Notes: generated by a model from the sequence alone, not told the origin. A DNA stretch of 64,000 nucleotides from Bradyrhizobium manausense (GCF_018130615.1 NZ_JAFCKB010000005.1:371246-435245), one strand, 5' to 3'. Positions 27,245 to 35,760 are shown, counted from the stretch's first letter. Translations and numbers: made by a program.

Positions 27245-28624
27245 CTACTGATATGTCGCAACGATATCGGACACTGCGCGCTCGAGCTGCTGCGCGGTGG
27301 CGCATTGCCGCACCACGCTGCAAAAGGTCGCATAGCGCGGCATCTCTGAATCGCCAAAGCCCCAAGCGAGCCGTCCTTCGGGATTGAGCCAGACCAGCCG
27401 TTTCGAGCGTTCGGAGATTCGGCGCAGAATATCTGCGCGCGGATCGAGATTGTTGCTGCGGGCGTCGCCGAGCACGATCACCGTGGTCTGCGGTGTCAGC
27501 GTGCTCATGAAATCGTGCTCGAAATCGACCAGGGAAGACCCGTAGTCGGACGAGCCGAAGCCGACCTTGGACATGATTTCGGCCATCGCCTCTTCGGGCG
27601 GCTTCTTTTCCAGGACCTCGCTGACCTCGATCAGATGGGACGAGAATGCAAAGGAGCGGACGTCGTCGACGACCTCATGCAGCGAGTGGATCAGGAGCAG
27701 GAAGAAATCAGAAACCTGCGCGACCGAACCGGAGACGTCGCACAGTGCCACGATCTTCGGCCGGTCGCGGTGCTTGCGCCTCCATGCGGTGAGGAAGGGG
27801 ACGCCGCCCCAGGCGGCGTTGCGGCGCAGCGTACGGCGGACGTCGAGATGACCACGGCGCTGGCGCTTGCGCGGCTTCGAATAGCGCTCACGCAGGCGGC
27901 GCGCGATCTGGCGGATGAGAGCGCGCATCTCCGCGACTTGGCGCCGCTCGATGCGAGCCAGCGGTGCGTTGCGCAGGATTTCGTTGCGGAGGTTTTCGGC
28001 CTCCTCTCGGGCATAAAGCGCTAGTCCCTGAGAGACGGTGTCACGGACCGCTTCGCGTAGGGCGTCGAGCGCGGCGCGCAGGCGCTCGGCCAGCGACGGG
28101 TTCGTCGCGGTGAGCTCATCGAGATCGTCGCGCAGGCGCTGGAGGCCCATGGCGTCGAGGATGCGGCTGGAGAAGATGCCGCGTTGGGTTGAATAGCGAA
28201 TGTCGGACAGGGAGGCTGCACCGGAGGCGCTGGCGATCGCGGCTGAGATCGCGTTGCGATCCTGCGAGAGCAGCATCTGCGCTAGCGAGCCTAGCCCCTC
28301 GGGAGGCTGGCCTTCGCCGGGTTCGCTGACCGAGCCGGATGATGGCGACTGATCCGGGCTCGGTGAAGCGTCGTCTTCGTTGTTCGCCTCAGGCTGATCC
28401 TGGCGCGGCTCCGGCTGGCTGAAGAACAAGTCAAAGCAGTCACCAAGCGCGAGCTTCTCGTCCTGCGACTTGGCGAGCGTCAGGAGCAGCGCGTCGCGCA
28501 GAATGGCGCGGTCGGTGATGCCGACCTGCGCGACTGCACGCATCGCATCGATGCTCTCGGCTGGCGAGACATGGACGCCTGCGCCCCGCGCCGCCCGAAA
28601 GAAACGATGAAGGTTCTCGCGCAT
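27245..28624 (-). CDS. VWA-domain protein, CoxE-like partner of a MoxR ATPase
   Basis: This 459-aa protein has a helical N-terminal part with an acidic Pro/Ser-rich linker (about residues 75-110). Its C-terminal von Willebrand A domain has the MIDAS motif DVSGS in VALCDVSGSVAQ. This is the CoxE/YehP-type partner of MoxR ATPases, which help insert metals or mature protein complexes. It starts 5 bases after the MoxR stop; a TTG at 28633 overlapping that stop is also possible. No clear client enzyme gene is adjacent. Confidence 0.8.
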   Translation of the reverse strand: MRENLHRFFRAARGAGVHVSPAESIDAMRAVAQVGITDRAILRDALLLTLAKSQDEKLALGDCFDLFFSQPEPRQDQPEANNEDDASPSPDQSPSSGSVSEPGEGQPPEGLGSLAQMLLSQDRNAISAAIASASGAASLSDIRYSTQRGIFSSRILDAMGLQRLRDDLDELTATNPSLAERLRAALDALREAVRDTVSQGLALYAREEAENLRNEILRNAPLARIERRQVAEMRALIRQIARRLRERYSKPRKRQRRGHLDVRRTLRRNAAWGGVPFLTAWRRKHRDRPKIVALCDVSGSVAQVSDFFLLLIHSLHEVVDDVRSFAFSSHLIEVSEVLEKKPPEEAMAEIMSKVGFGSSDYGSSLVDFEHDFMSTLTPQTTVIVLGDARSNNLDPRADILRRISERSKRLVWLNPEGRLAWGFGDSEMPRYATFCSVVRQCATAQQLERAVSDIVATYQ

Positions 28625-28629
28625 CGGCG

Positions 28630-29577
28630 TCAACCGAAGACGTTGGACCGTGCCGCCTTGGCAATGAAGGTCGTTATCTGCGGCGTCGCGGCTTCGATAT
28701 CGGCCTCGTATTTCAGGAGCACGTTGAGGGTGTCCTTGACGATCTCGGTGTCGAGCTCGGAAGCCTGGAGCAGCACCAGCACGCGCGCCCAGTCGATGGT
28801 TTCGCTGACCGAGGGCAGCTTCTTCAGGTCGAGCGAGCGGATCTCGTGAATGAAGCCGACCATCTGTCGACGCAACGTTTGCGAGATGCCGGGCACGCGG
28901 CTTTCGACGATGCGCTCTTCAAGGCGCTGCTCGGGGAAGCCGATATGCAGATGCAGGCAGCGCCGCTTCAGGGCGTCGCCGAGATCGCGTTCGCTGTTGG
29001 AGGTGAGGATCACCGTCGGCGGCGTGATCGCGGAGACGGTGCCGAGCTCGGGAATCGTGACCTGGAAGTCGGAGAGGATTTCCAGCAGCAACGATTCGAA
29101 TTCGGCATCCGACTTGTCGATTTCGTCGATCAGCAGCACGCAGCCGCCCGGCTGCTCCAGCGCCTGGAGCAGCGGCCGCGGCTCGACGAATTCCTTGGAG
29201 AAAAACACGTCGCCGAAATCGTGGAGCTGGTCGAGGGCTGCGTGCAGCGTCTGCGCGCCGCCAAGGACTTCGCCGAGCTTGTCCTTGAGAATCTGCGTGT
29301 AGAGCAGCTGCTTGGCGTATTTCCACTCATAGAGCGCCTTGGCCTCGTCGAGGCCTTCGTAGCATTGCAGGCGGATCATCTTCTTGCCGCGCCAGGCGGC
29401 GATCGCCTTGGCAAGCTCGGTCTTGCCGACGCCCGCGGGGCCCTCGACCAGGATCGGCTTTTCGATCTGTTGCGACAAATAGACTGCGGTCGCGATCTGC
29501 CGGCTCGCGATATAGCCCTGCGCGGCGAGGCCGCTCTCCACTGCCTCGATCGAGGTCGAGGCCTTCTGTTCAGCCAC
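28630..29577 (-). CDS. MoxR-family AAA+ ATPase
   Basis: This 315-aa chaperone-like ATPase has Walker A GPAGVGKTE, Walker B LLIDEIDKS, sensor-1 ILTSNSERDLGDALKRRC with the Arg finger, and the C-terminal lid typical of MoxR/CoxD proteins. GTG at 29577 with GGGAG nine bases upstream was chosen. The frame stays open far upstream but with sequence unlike the family. It forms a pair with the VWA protein gene downstream. Confidence 0.85.
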   Translation of the reverse strand: MAEQKASTSIEAVESGLAAQGYIASRQIATAVYLSQQIEKPILVEGPAGVGKTELAKAIAAWRGKKMIRLQCYEGLDEAKALYEWKYAKQLLYTQILKDKLGEVLGGAQTLHAALDQLHDFGDVFFSKEFVEPRPLLQALEQPGGCVLLIDEIDKSDAEFESLLLEILSDFQVTIPELGTVSAITPPTVILTSNSERDLGDALKRRCLHLHIGFPEQRLEERIVESRVPGISQTLRRQMVGFIHEIRSLDLKKLPSVSETIDWARVLVLLQASELDTEIVKDTLNVLLKYEADIEAATPQITTFIAKAARSNVFG

Positions 29578-29717
29578 GAAACGGCGCTCCCAAAGGTCTT
29601 GCTTAGGGCTTGTTCTGCCTGCGTTGCCGGCAAAGAACAAGTCTCGTTTGGGACGGGCCTGATCCGCACGAGCGATCGTTTTTCCGCTCCGCGCAAATAC
29701 TAACGGCGGCCGATCGG

Positions 29718-29918
29718 TCAGTGCTGCAGCAGCTCCGGCTTGCGGATGGTCTGCCTGACCTCGGCGCCGCAATCGGCGCATTCGTAGACGAAGTCGATCT
29801 TGGCAAGGCTCCAGTGCGGCTCGACCTCGCGCACATACATCGGCAGGAACCCCATGCATGTCGGGCAAATCACAGGCGCGATTTCGATGTGCTGATGATG
29901 CTGTACATAAGCTGGCAT
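29718..29918 (-). CDS. Small zinc-ribbon protein
   Basis: This 66-aa protein has two cysteine pairs, CPTC near residue 20 and CADC near residue 48, that make a rubredoxin-like zinc ribbon. AAGGAG is seven bases before the ATG. An upstream His-rich patch (YVQHHQHIEIAP) may also touch metal. Function is unknown. It lies just upstream of, and in line with, the MoxR gene. Confidence 0.65.
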   Translation of the reverse strand: MPAYVQHHQHIEIAPVICPTCMGFLPMYVREVEPHWSLAKIDFVYECADCGAEVRQTIRKPELLQH

Positions 29919-30146
29919 CTCGGCTCTCCTTCGCAGGCGACCACCAAACCCCGCGCGAAAGCTACTGCTGGTCGCAGCAGATGCCGTCATCAACTCTTTC
30001 GAACAGAGACGGAACGGAGAGGGTTTGTCGTTCGCTGTGACATTCTTGTTACGTCTTCTACGCTGGAACGGGCGGATTAAATGCCTATTTCTCCGGCCGA
30101 CCTGCTTTTCTCGGAACATCAACGCAACGATAAGGGAGCAACGCCC

Positions 30147-31121
30147 ATGACCCATGCCATTCGTTTTCACAAGACCGGCGGTCCGGAAGTCCTGGTTTGG
30201 GAGGAGGTCAATGTCGGCAAGCCGGGGCAGGGTGAGGCGCGCATCCGCCATACCGCGGTCGGTCTCAACTTCGTCGATATCTACAACCGCTCGGGAGTGT
30301 ATCCGGCGCAATTGCCGAGCGGGCTCGGCAGCGAGGCCGCGGGCGTCGTCGAGGAGGTCGGACCAGGCGTTACCGATCTGAAGCCGGGTGACCGCGTCGC
30401 CTATGGTGCATCACCGCTCGGCGCCTATTCCGAGGCGCGGCTGATCCCCGCCGACCGGCTGTTGAAGCTGCCTGATGGGGTCGATGACAAGACCGCGGCC
30501 GCGATGATGCTGAAGGGGCTGACTACGCAATACCTGATCCGGCAGACCTATCGCGTGAAAGCCGGTGACACCATTCTGCTGCATGCCGCCGCCGGCGGCG
30601 TCGGCCTGATCCTCAGTCAGTGGGCGAAGCATCTCGGCGCGACCGTGATCGGCACGGTCAGCAGCGACGAGAAGGCAAGACTCGCCAAGGCGCATGGCTG
30701 CGACCATGTCATCATCTACACGCGCGAGGATTTCGTGAAGCGCGTCGACGAGATCACCGGCGGCAAGAAGGTGCCGGTGGTCTATGATTCCGTCGGCAAG
30801 GACACATTCCTCAAGTCCCTGGACTGCCTCGCGCCGCTCGGCGTTGCCGCGCTGTTCGGCGCGTCCTCGGGCGCGGTCGAGCCGCTCAATCTCGGCCTGC
30901 TCGCGCAGAAGGGCTCGCTTTACGTCACCCGCCCGACGCTGTTCACTTACGCCGCCAAGCGCGAGAACCTGGTCGCGATGGCCAACGAGCTGTTCGATGT
31001 CGTGAAGTCCGGTGCCGTCAAGATCGAGGTGCACCAGACCTACGCACTGAAGGACGCCGCGAAAGCGCACGCCGATCTCGCCGCGCGCAAGACGACGGGA
31101 TCGACCGTGCTCACGGTGTGA
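30147..31121 (+). CDS. qor: NADPH:quinone oxidoreductase (zeta-crystallin type)
   Basis: This 324-aa cytosolic medium-chain dehydrogenase/reductase lacks structural zinc. NADPH binds at the AAAGGVGLILSQ Rossmann motif (about residues 147-158), and GLNFVDIYNRSGVYP near residue 38 is the quinone reductase signature. It carries out one-electron reduction of quinones. GGGAGC is placed well for the ATG at 30147. It has its own promoter region with the zinc-ribbon gene divergent. Confidence 0.85.
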   Translation: MTHAIRFHKTGGPEVLVWEEVNVGKPGQGEARIRHTAVGLNFVDIYNRSGVYPAQLPSGLGSEAAGVVEEVGPGVTDLKPGDRVAYGASPLGAYSEARLIPADRLLKLPDGVDDKTAAAMMLKGLTTQYLIRQTYRVKAGDTILLHAAAGGVGLILSQWAKHLGATVIGTVSSDEKARLAKAHGCDHVIIYTREDFVKRVDEITGGKKVPVVYDSVGKDTFLKSLDCLAPLGVAALFGASSGAVEPLNLGLLAQKGSLYVTRPTLFTYAAKRENLVAMANELFDVVKSGAVKIEVHQTYALKDAAKAHADLAARKTTGSTVLTV

Positions 31122-31139
31122 TCCTGGATCGGGCGATGG

Positions 31140-31160
31140 CGCAGGCAGCTTTGGCCTGCG
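31140..31160. terminator. 7-bp hairpin between convergent genes
   Basis: CGCAGGC (31140-31146) pairs with GCCTGCG (31154-31160) over AGCTTTG, between the quinone reductase stop and the stop of the convergent 91-aa gene. It could serve both directions, without a clear T tract. Confidence 0.45.
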
Positions 31161-31436
31161 TCAGGTCCGTTCGTGCTTGCGCAAGTCACTGATGTGATCG
31201 AGGCGGATTGCCTGGAGGTCGATGTCCTCAGGGGGAACCTGGGGGAGGGAGGCCTCGGTCAGAATCGCCTCGGTGACATCTTCGACCGCGTTCTCTGCGA
31301 TTTCGTGGATGAACGAGATGTTCTGGTATTCGCCCGAGCTGATGCGGGAGATGACCTCGCGCCTTGTGATCTCGGGATCGACGATCGCCTCGCGGCCGCG
31401 CCGCCCGTAGTCGATCATCACGACGAAATACTGCAT
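31161..31436 (-). CDS. Hypothetical protein under probable repressor control
   Basis: This 91-aa acidic protein (MQYFVVMIDYGRRGREAIVD) appears to be mixed alpha/beta with a C-terminal helical tail. I do not recognise a family. Its upstream region, 45 bp away, holds TTCCGA/TCGGAA-type inverted repeats also found by the neighbouring repressor gene, so the two are probably co-regulated. Confidence 0.65.
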   Translation of the reverse strand: MQYFVVMIDYGRRGREAIVDPEITRREVISRISSGEYQNISFIHEIAENAVEDVTEAILTEASLPQVPPEDIDLQAIRLDHISDLRKHERT

Positions 31437-31480
31437 GAACCGATCCTGCCGCGCCCATGGTCGGGTGCGCGGCAGAGTAT

Positions 31481-31521
31481 TTCCGAAAATCGGAATTAAG
31501 TCAAGGTTGATTTCGGAAATC
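31481..31521. promoter_or_regulatory. Two TTCSGAA-type palindromes upstream of the 91-aa gene
   Basis: TTCCGA-AAA-TCGGAA (31481-31495) and GATTTC-G-GAAATC (31509-31521) are each perfect inverted repeats. They fall in the 90-bp gap between the repressor stop and the 91-aa gene's start. Their core matches repeats on the other side of the repressor gene. Confidence 0.55.
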
Positions 31522-31526
31522 CTGGA

Positions 31527-32135
31527 TTACCGGCCCTTCTTGCGCGGGCGGGCCGACTTGGCGCGCAGCCGCTCGAGCTGGCCCTTGGGCATGGACAGGC
31601 AGATCTCGCCGACCCAGTCGAGCTTGACGCCGACGATCGGCTTGGCGTTGAAGCTGTTGAGGTTGACGACGGAGGGGGATTTGCCCCGCTCGATGGTCTT
31701 CAAATAGCGCTCGCCGGTTTTGAGCCGGACCACGGCCTCTTCACCGTAGAAGCTCGACAGCGGATGACGCTGGTCCTTGTAGACCACGATCACATCGCCG
31801 CTTTCATATTTGGGCAGCATCGAATCGCCGACGATCTCGAAGGCGACCGTCTCTTCCATGATCGGGAAGGGCAGCGCGATGTCGCCGAGCCCCTCCGGTG
31901 GAACCTGCTCGAAATCCGGTTCGATCACGGCGCCGGCGCCGACGCGGCCCATGATCGGCGCGAGGTTGAGCTCGAGATATTCCATGATCGGAATGATTTC
32001 CGAAGCCTTCACCAAGCGTTCGCCACCGAGGATTTCCGACACCGCGCCCGGACGAACGCCCATCGCAGCGGCCAACCCGCCCTTGCTCTTGCCCGTTTTC
32101 TCCAGGCCCCGTTCGATCATTGCAACGTCCAACAT
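31527..32135 (-). CDS. XRE-family repressor with S24 (LexA/CI-like) C-terminal domain
   Basis: This 202-aa protein has an N-terminal helix-turn-helix (GGLAAAMGVRPGAVSEILGG, about residues 19-38). A C-terminal S24 domain follows, with VGDSMLPKYESGDVI giving the Ser of the autocleavage pair and the VRLKTGERYLK region the Lys. Such proteins repress until RecA-type or other signals trigger self-cleavage. No typical Ala-Gly or Cys-Gly cleavage site stands out in the linker. It is divergent from a GcrA-family gene across a region rich in symmetric sites. Confidence 0.75.
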   Translation of the reverse strand: MLDVAMIERGLEKTGKSKGGLAAAMGVRPGAVSEILGGERLVKASEIIPIMEYLELNLAPIMGRVGAGAVIEPDFEQVPPEGLGDIALPFPIMEETVAFEIVGDSMLPKYESGDVIVVYKDQRHPLSSFYGEEAVVRLKTGERYLKTIERGKSPSVVNLNSFNAKPIVGVKLDWVGEICLSMPKGQLERLRAKSARPRKKGR

Positions 32136-32174
32136 GGTGATTCCCTCGATTGCCAATGGCGCAGTCTCTTGTAA

Positions 32175-32264
32175 TCCGAAATTCGGAATTGATGCAATTA
32201 TGAATATCAGAATTACAGCTTGACTTCGCCTTCGGAATAACGGAATGTGTGTTCCGCCTTCGGA
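32175..32264. promoter_or_regulatory. Operator-rich divergent region of repressor and GcrA-like gene
   Basis: TCCGAA-A-TTCGGA (32175-32187) is a perfect 13-base palindrome 40 bases upstream of the repressor start. Further half-sites follow: TTCGGAA at 32231, CGGAA at 32241, GTTCCG at 32251 and TTCGGA at 32259. The same core is repeated on the far side of the repressor gene, which suggests one regulator controlling itself and both neighbours. Confidence 0.5.
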
Positions 32265-32301
32265 TCGTGCGATCGCGCGAGGCACATCACAGGACAGCAG
32301 C

Positions 32302-32835
32302 ATGGAACCGAGCCATTGGCCGTCGGAGCATTCCGACGCGCTTCGCGACTATTTTTTCAAAGGGATGTCATATGCGGAGATCGGAAAGGAGATAAACGCA
32401 AGGTTTGGAACGGCTTACACGCGCAATGCGGTGGTTGGTCGCGCCAAGCGGCTCGGACTCGGAGTGGTCGAGCGGGTGATGAGTCCGTCAATCGTGCCGT
32501 CCTTGCCAGGCGAACCCTGTCTGCTCCCGCCGCGTTGCGCCGCGGTGCCCGGCCTCAACCTGCCGCCGCCATCGGCACTGAAGCCGGCCAGTCCGGTCAA
32601 GTTGCGCTGCGTTGGTATCCGGCCGCGCCTGATCACGCTGATCGAGCTCGAGCCGGGTGATTGCCGCTATCCGTATGGCGGTGACAAGGAGGGAGAGGAG
32701 ATCAACTTCTGCGGTCACCCGCGTCAGCCGGGCTCGAGCTATTGCGCGCCGCATATGCATCTGACCAGCAGTTGCGGCGCTCCTGCCGGCCGCATCGCCG
32801 GTACCGTCGCGCTGAGGCTGGTCTCCGCCGCCTGA
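32302..32835 (+). CDS. GcrA-family cell-cycle regulator paralogue
   Basis: This 177-aa protein has the N-terminal GcrA pattern: a Trp near the start (WPSEHSDALRDYF), GMSYAEIGKEIN and YTRNAVVGRAKRLGL. GcrA works with sigma-70 at methylated GANTC sites. Its C-terminal half has a Cys/His set (GDCRYPYG, NFCGHPRQPGSSYC) like the GcrA sigma-contacting region. Alphaproteobacteria usually carry a main gcrA elsewhere, and this one next to an S24-type repressor looks like a specialised copy. Confidence 0.75.
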   Translation: MEPSHWPSEHSDALRDYFFKGMSYAEIGKEINARFGTAYTRNAVVGRAKRLGLGVVERVMSPSIVPSLPGEPCLLPPRCAAVPGLNLPPPSALKPASPVKLRCVGIRPRLITLIELEPGDCRYPYGGDKEGEEINFCGHPRQPGSSYCAPHMHLTSSCGAPAGRIAGTVALRLVSAA

Positions 32836-32884
32836 CCCGCACGGCCACCAACCCTTCCCATGTCAATTTGCAAGGAGTCTCCGA

Positions 32885-33448
32885 GTGGTACGTGCAAGAC
32901 GCAACATGTCTTACAAATTGACCGGACTGCACGATCGGCGGTCTCGGGAGCTGCCGTTCAATGCCGAAGTGGCGGAAGTCGAGGTCGATAATCCTCTCGC
33001 ACTCGATCTCGACGAGAAGATCGTGGCCATGCGGTCGATCCGCCACGATCCGCTCGGCCGCCTGCACGCGCACCATCAGATCGACGAGGCGCAATATCGA
33101 GGTGGCCGCGCCTATCAGAACGACTGGGAGAGAGCGGAGCGGGGCCCTCAGGCCATGGATCCGACCCGCGAATATGTCGACGGCGCGCGCTCCCGCGAGC
33201 CCTTGACCGAGAGCCAGCGCCAGGCCGTATTGCGGCTCAACCGGGTCGAACGCGAACTCGGCACCGATGGTGCTGCGTTGGTGCACGACGTGCTGGTGCT
33301 CGGCCTGACCATGGAACAGATTGGGCAGCGACGCGCCGTCCGCACCCAGCGCTGGAACGATTATTTTGCACGGCGCTTTCGCGAATGCCTCGACCGGCTG
33401 GCGCTGGTCTATGGATTCGCAACGGATGCTTCGGCGCGGCGTCGCTGA
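32885..33448 (+). CDS. Hypothetical protein, possibly DUF6456-like
   Basis: This 187-aa protein starts at GTG with AAGGAG 8 bases upstream. Its C-terminal half (LTESQRQAVLRLNRVERELG, then a helix ending EQIGQRRAV and RFRECLDRLA) reads like a helix-turn-helix-type domain found in small alphaproteobacterial regulators. That match is by eye. It follows the GcrA-like gene by 49 bases and may share its transcript. Confidence 0.6.
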   Translation: MVRARRNMSYKLTGLHDRRSRELPFNAEVAEVEVDNPLALDLDEKIVAMRSIRHDPLGRLHAHHQIDEAQYRGGRAYQNDWERAERGPQAMDPTREYVDGARSREPLTESQRQAVLRLNRVERELGTDGAALVHDVLVLGLTMEQIGQRRAVRTQRWNDYFARRFRECLDRLALVYGFATDASARRR

Positions 33449-33454
33449 ATGAGG

Positions 33455-33480
33455 GGGCCGGCGGCTAGCGCCGCCGGCCC
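33455..33480. terminator. Strong 11-bp GC hairpin between convergent genes
   Basis: GGGCCGGCGGC (33455-33465) pairs exactly with GCCGCCGGCCC (33470-33480) over TAGC, in the 46-bp gap between two convergent stop codons. It is a good candidate for a shared terminator. Confidence 0.6.
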
Positions 33481-33494
33481 GCCTTCGTCGCCTC

Positions 33495-33851
33495 TCATGG
33501 ATGCGGCATGATCTGGTACGGCGTGGTGTAGGGCTCGACGCGGAGCGAGGCGTTGGCCAGCAGGCCGATCTTGGCGGTCGGGGCCTGCTGCATTTCACCG
33601 TTCTGTCCGCGGTGCACGTTGTACTGCCAGACGGTGAGATCGCCCTTCTGCGCAAGCGCGTGCGCGACCGCGCTCGCGTCATTGCCGCCGAGCGCCTGGA
33701 GCTCTTCGGGCGACAATCCGATGATGATCTCATCCTTGACGGTGACGATCTTGAAAAGGTTCATTTTGGTCTCCTGCGCCCATGCGCCCTGTGTCGAGAG
33801 TGTGAGAAGCGCAACCGCGGCGCCCTTGATGAGATCGCAGCGAGAAAGCAT
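33495..33851 (-). CDS. Secreted hypothetical protein
   Basis: This 118-aa protein has a signal peptide (MLSRCDLIKGAAVALLTL, cleaved near AWA|QE). The mature part has an EIIIGLSPEELQALGG helix region and many Asn/Gln. No family recognised. It is divergent from another exported protein. Confidence 0.6.
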   Translation of the reverse strand: MLSRCDLIKGAAVALLTLSTQGAWAQETKMNLFKIVTVKDEIIIGLSPEELQALGGNDASAVAHALAQKGDLTVWQYNVHRGQNGEMQQAPTAKIGLLANASLRVEPYTTPYQIMPHP

Positions 33852-34030
33852 GCCGTCGTCCTTTGCTGACGCGCGCCCGAATCGAACAGTCCATCAGCCA
33901 TGGCGCCCGTGATTTGCGTGGCCGTTTCGCAACCGCTTGGTCGCACGATCTTGAACAAGGGTTCATGACGAGAGAAATATTGGCGGTGATGAACCATGAT
34001 GCGGAGAGACGAGTCCAAGCAGAGAGAATC

Positions 34031-34510
34031 ATGGGGACTCATGGGATGAAATTCATCAGCACCGTTTGCTTGTTTGCTTTTCTCGGCACGACTGGCGCCG
34101 CCGTGGCGGCCGATCCCTTCTATGTCGGAAGCTGGACCTTGACGACGGCCGTAGTGGCGCCTTGGGCCGATCCGCAGCACAAGCCTGACGATACCGAGCG
34201 CACGCGGCTGCTGGGCAAGACGGTGGTCTTGAAGGCCAGGGAAATCTCCGGTCCGCGGCCATTTGCCTGCGCCAGGCCGCAATACAAGGTGACGACCTCC
34301 GGTCCCGACATGCTGTTCCAGGGGGCATTCGACGAGATGCAGCGCGCCGATAAAAAGGCCGATCCAAAGGCACTTGCCGCTTCGCTCGGCTTCACCGGGG
34401 CCAGTATCAGGACGCTGGAGACCGGCTGCGAGATCGACGTTCATTTCGTGGACGATGCAACCGCCGAAATCGGGCTCAACGATTACGTGTATACGCTGAA
34501 GAAGCGCTAG
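34031..34510 (+). CDS. Secreted hypothetical protein
   Basis: This 159-aa protein carries an export signal (MKFISTVCLFAFLGTTGAA, cleaved before ADPF) behind a short leader. Starts at 34031 and 34046 are both plausible. The mature part (YVGSWTLTTAVVAPWAD; ends NDYVYTLKKR) looks like a small beta-rich domain with two Cys. No family recognised. Confidence 0.6.
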   Translation: MGTHGMKFISTVCLFAFLGTTGAAVAADPFYVGSWTLTTAVVAPWADPQHKPDDTERTRLLGKTVVLKAREISGPRPFACARPQYKVTTSGPDMLFQGAFDEMQRADKKADPKALAASLGFTGASIRTLETGCEIDVHFVDDATAEIGLNDYVYTLKKR

Positions 34511-34897
34511 CCGGCAGTTGCCAATCTCCGTTCACACCGGAAACGAGATGAAACGCAGGTCCAATTGACAGCGATCGGGGCCATGTGGTCACTGATGGCG
34601 CTTCTTGACGCAGGTGGGTGACGGCGGCGCGTATTCCTGTTATCCGGAATTGCCGTGGCACGATGCCGACGAAGCATCGCTAAGGCTTACGGTTTGGCTT
34701 GCCCGCGGGGTTGTTCCTTGCCATAATTACAACTTCTCGGGTCGGGCCGAGTCCCTTCAGATGCGTAGCTCAGCCTGTCAGACGCTGAGATGTCCTGACC
34801 TAGAGTTCGTCGTCGCCATGGCGTTTGGTGACGGCGTGGTCCTCGATCGGGCCTCCGACGTCCGACCCCAGGGGCCGAGTCCTGTCATAGGTGCGAG
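34511..34897. other. 387-bp gap with no supported gene
   Basis: I see no convincing coding frame, hairpin or repeat. A 98-codon frame beginning with TTG at 34605 has no ribosome-binding site and an unusual Cys-rich composition. Confidence 0.4.
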
Positions 34898-35083
34898 ATG
34901 AAAAACCTCAATTTCGCGGCTGAACTGCACCTCAAGCTCGGCGCACCCGCGAACAGTACGGTCGAGAGTCTCCGCCTGCTGCGCGCCTTTCTCAAGCTTG
35001 CTCCCCGCCAGCGCTTCGAGGTCATCAAGCTGGTCGAAGACCTCGTCACCGACGAAACTCTCCCCGAACATCCCTTGTCTTGA
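34898..35083 (+). CDS. Small hypothetical protein
   Basis: This 61-aa protein (MKNLNFAAELHLKLGAPANS) is mostly helical with a regular Leu/Ala pattern (LRLLRAFLKLAPRQRFEVIK). It has no known domain. The ribosome site is weak. Confidence 0.45.
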   Translation: MKNLNFAAELHLKLGAPANSTVESLRLLRAFLKLAPRQRFEVIKLVEDLVTDETLPEHPLS

Positions 35084-35226
35084 GCCCGGCCGGGCCGACA
35101 TTACGCTTTGTCCATCTTTCAGCCCTGAGGCAGACTGCCAGATGACGGCCGCCGCCAGAGCTTGGCCGCTGGAAGGCGATGCGACAAATGTGATAATTAG
35201 TCAGGAAAAAGGGGAGGAGTGTGACC

Positions 35227-35568
35227 ATGATCGAACCGAAGCTCGAAGTACCGGCAGAACTGCGCGACCTGGCCGAGAAGACAATCGATCAGGCGGAGAA
35301 GGCATTCGGCATGTTTTTCGATGCCGCCACCAAATCAATGTCATCTGTTCCCGGAGCGGGCGCGGACGTGTCCAAGCAGGCGCTCGCCTTTACCGAACAG
35401 AACATGAAGGCGGCGTTCGAGCATGCCCGCAAGCTGGTTCACGCAACTGATCTTCAGGAAGCCATGCGAATCCAGTCCGAGTTCCTGCGCAGCCAGTTCA
35501 CCAATGCCGGCGATCACATGCGCCAGATGACCGGCAACTTCATGCAACCGGGCAAGGGCAAGTCCTGA
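35227..35568 (+). CDS. Phasin-family protein
   Basis: This 113-aa amphipathic helical protein resembles the phasins that coat polyhydroxyalkanoate granules. VSKQALAFTEQNMKAAFEHA and EAMRIQSEFLRSQF follow the phasin 2 pattern. GGGGAGGAG lies before the ATG at 35227; a GTG at 35221 is also in frame. Its last codons and stop lie inside a tandem 15-base repeat, and a strong terminator follows. Confidence 0.8.
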   Translation: MIEPKLEVPAELRDLAEKTIDQAEKAFGMFFDAATKSMSSVPGAGADVSKQALAFTEQNMKAAFEHARKLVHATDLQEAMRIQSEFLRSQFTNAGDHMRQMTGNFMQPGKGKS

Positions 35569-35601
35569 CAAGGCAAGTCCTGACAAGGCAAGTCCTGATT
35601 T
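35557..35601 (+). repeat. Three tandem 15-base repeats across the phasin stop codon
   Basis: The unit GGCAAGTCCTGACAA occurs at 35557-35571, 35572-35586 and, with its last three bases changed, 35587-35601. The first unit contains the phasin TGA stop. Each further unit is a whole number of codons and repeats the stop. Confidence 0.75.
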
Positions 35602-35660
35602 GGCGTGCGGTCGTCTGCTTGCAAATCGATCTTGTAGAGCGGCGTGATGCGCATTTCAGT

Positions 35661-35690
35661 TCCGGTGCTGGTCCATGATGGGGCACCGGA
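35661..35690 (+). terminator. 8-bp hairpin downstream of the phasin gene
   Basis: TCCGGTGC (35661-35668) pairs with GCACCGGA (35683-35690) over 14 bases. It precedes a stronger terminator by 19 bases. Confidence 0.4.
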
Positions 35691-35708
35691 GTTGCATCTT
35701 TTCTGTTG

Positions 35709-35744
35709 ATCCCTGTCGGTTCACCCGGCAGGGATTTTCTCTTT
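35709..35744 (+). terminator. Rho-independent terminator of the phasin gene
   Basis: ATCCCTGTCGG pairs with CCGGCAGGGAT (one G-U pair) and is followed by TTTTCTCTTT. This is the classic intrinsic terminator layout. Confidence 0.75.
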
Positions 35745-35760
35745 GAGGGCCTGGCGCGGT

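Noticed and set aside
34605-34901. 98-codon frame starting with TTG
   Set aside because: No ribosome site and an odd Cys/Pro-rich composition; it ends just after the start of a better small gene.
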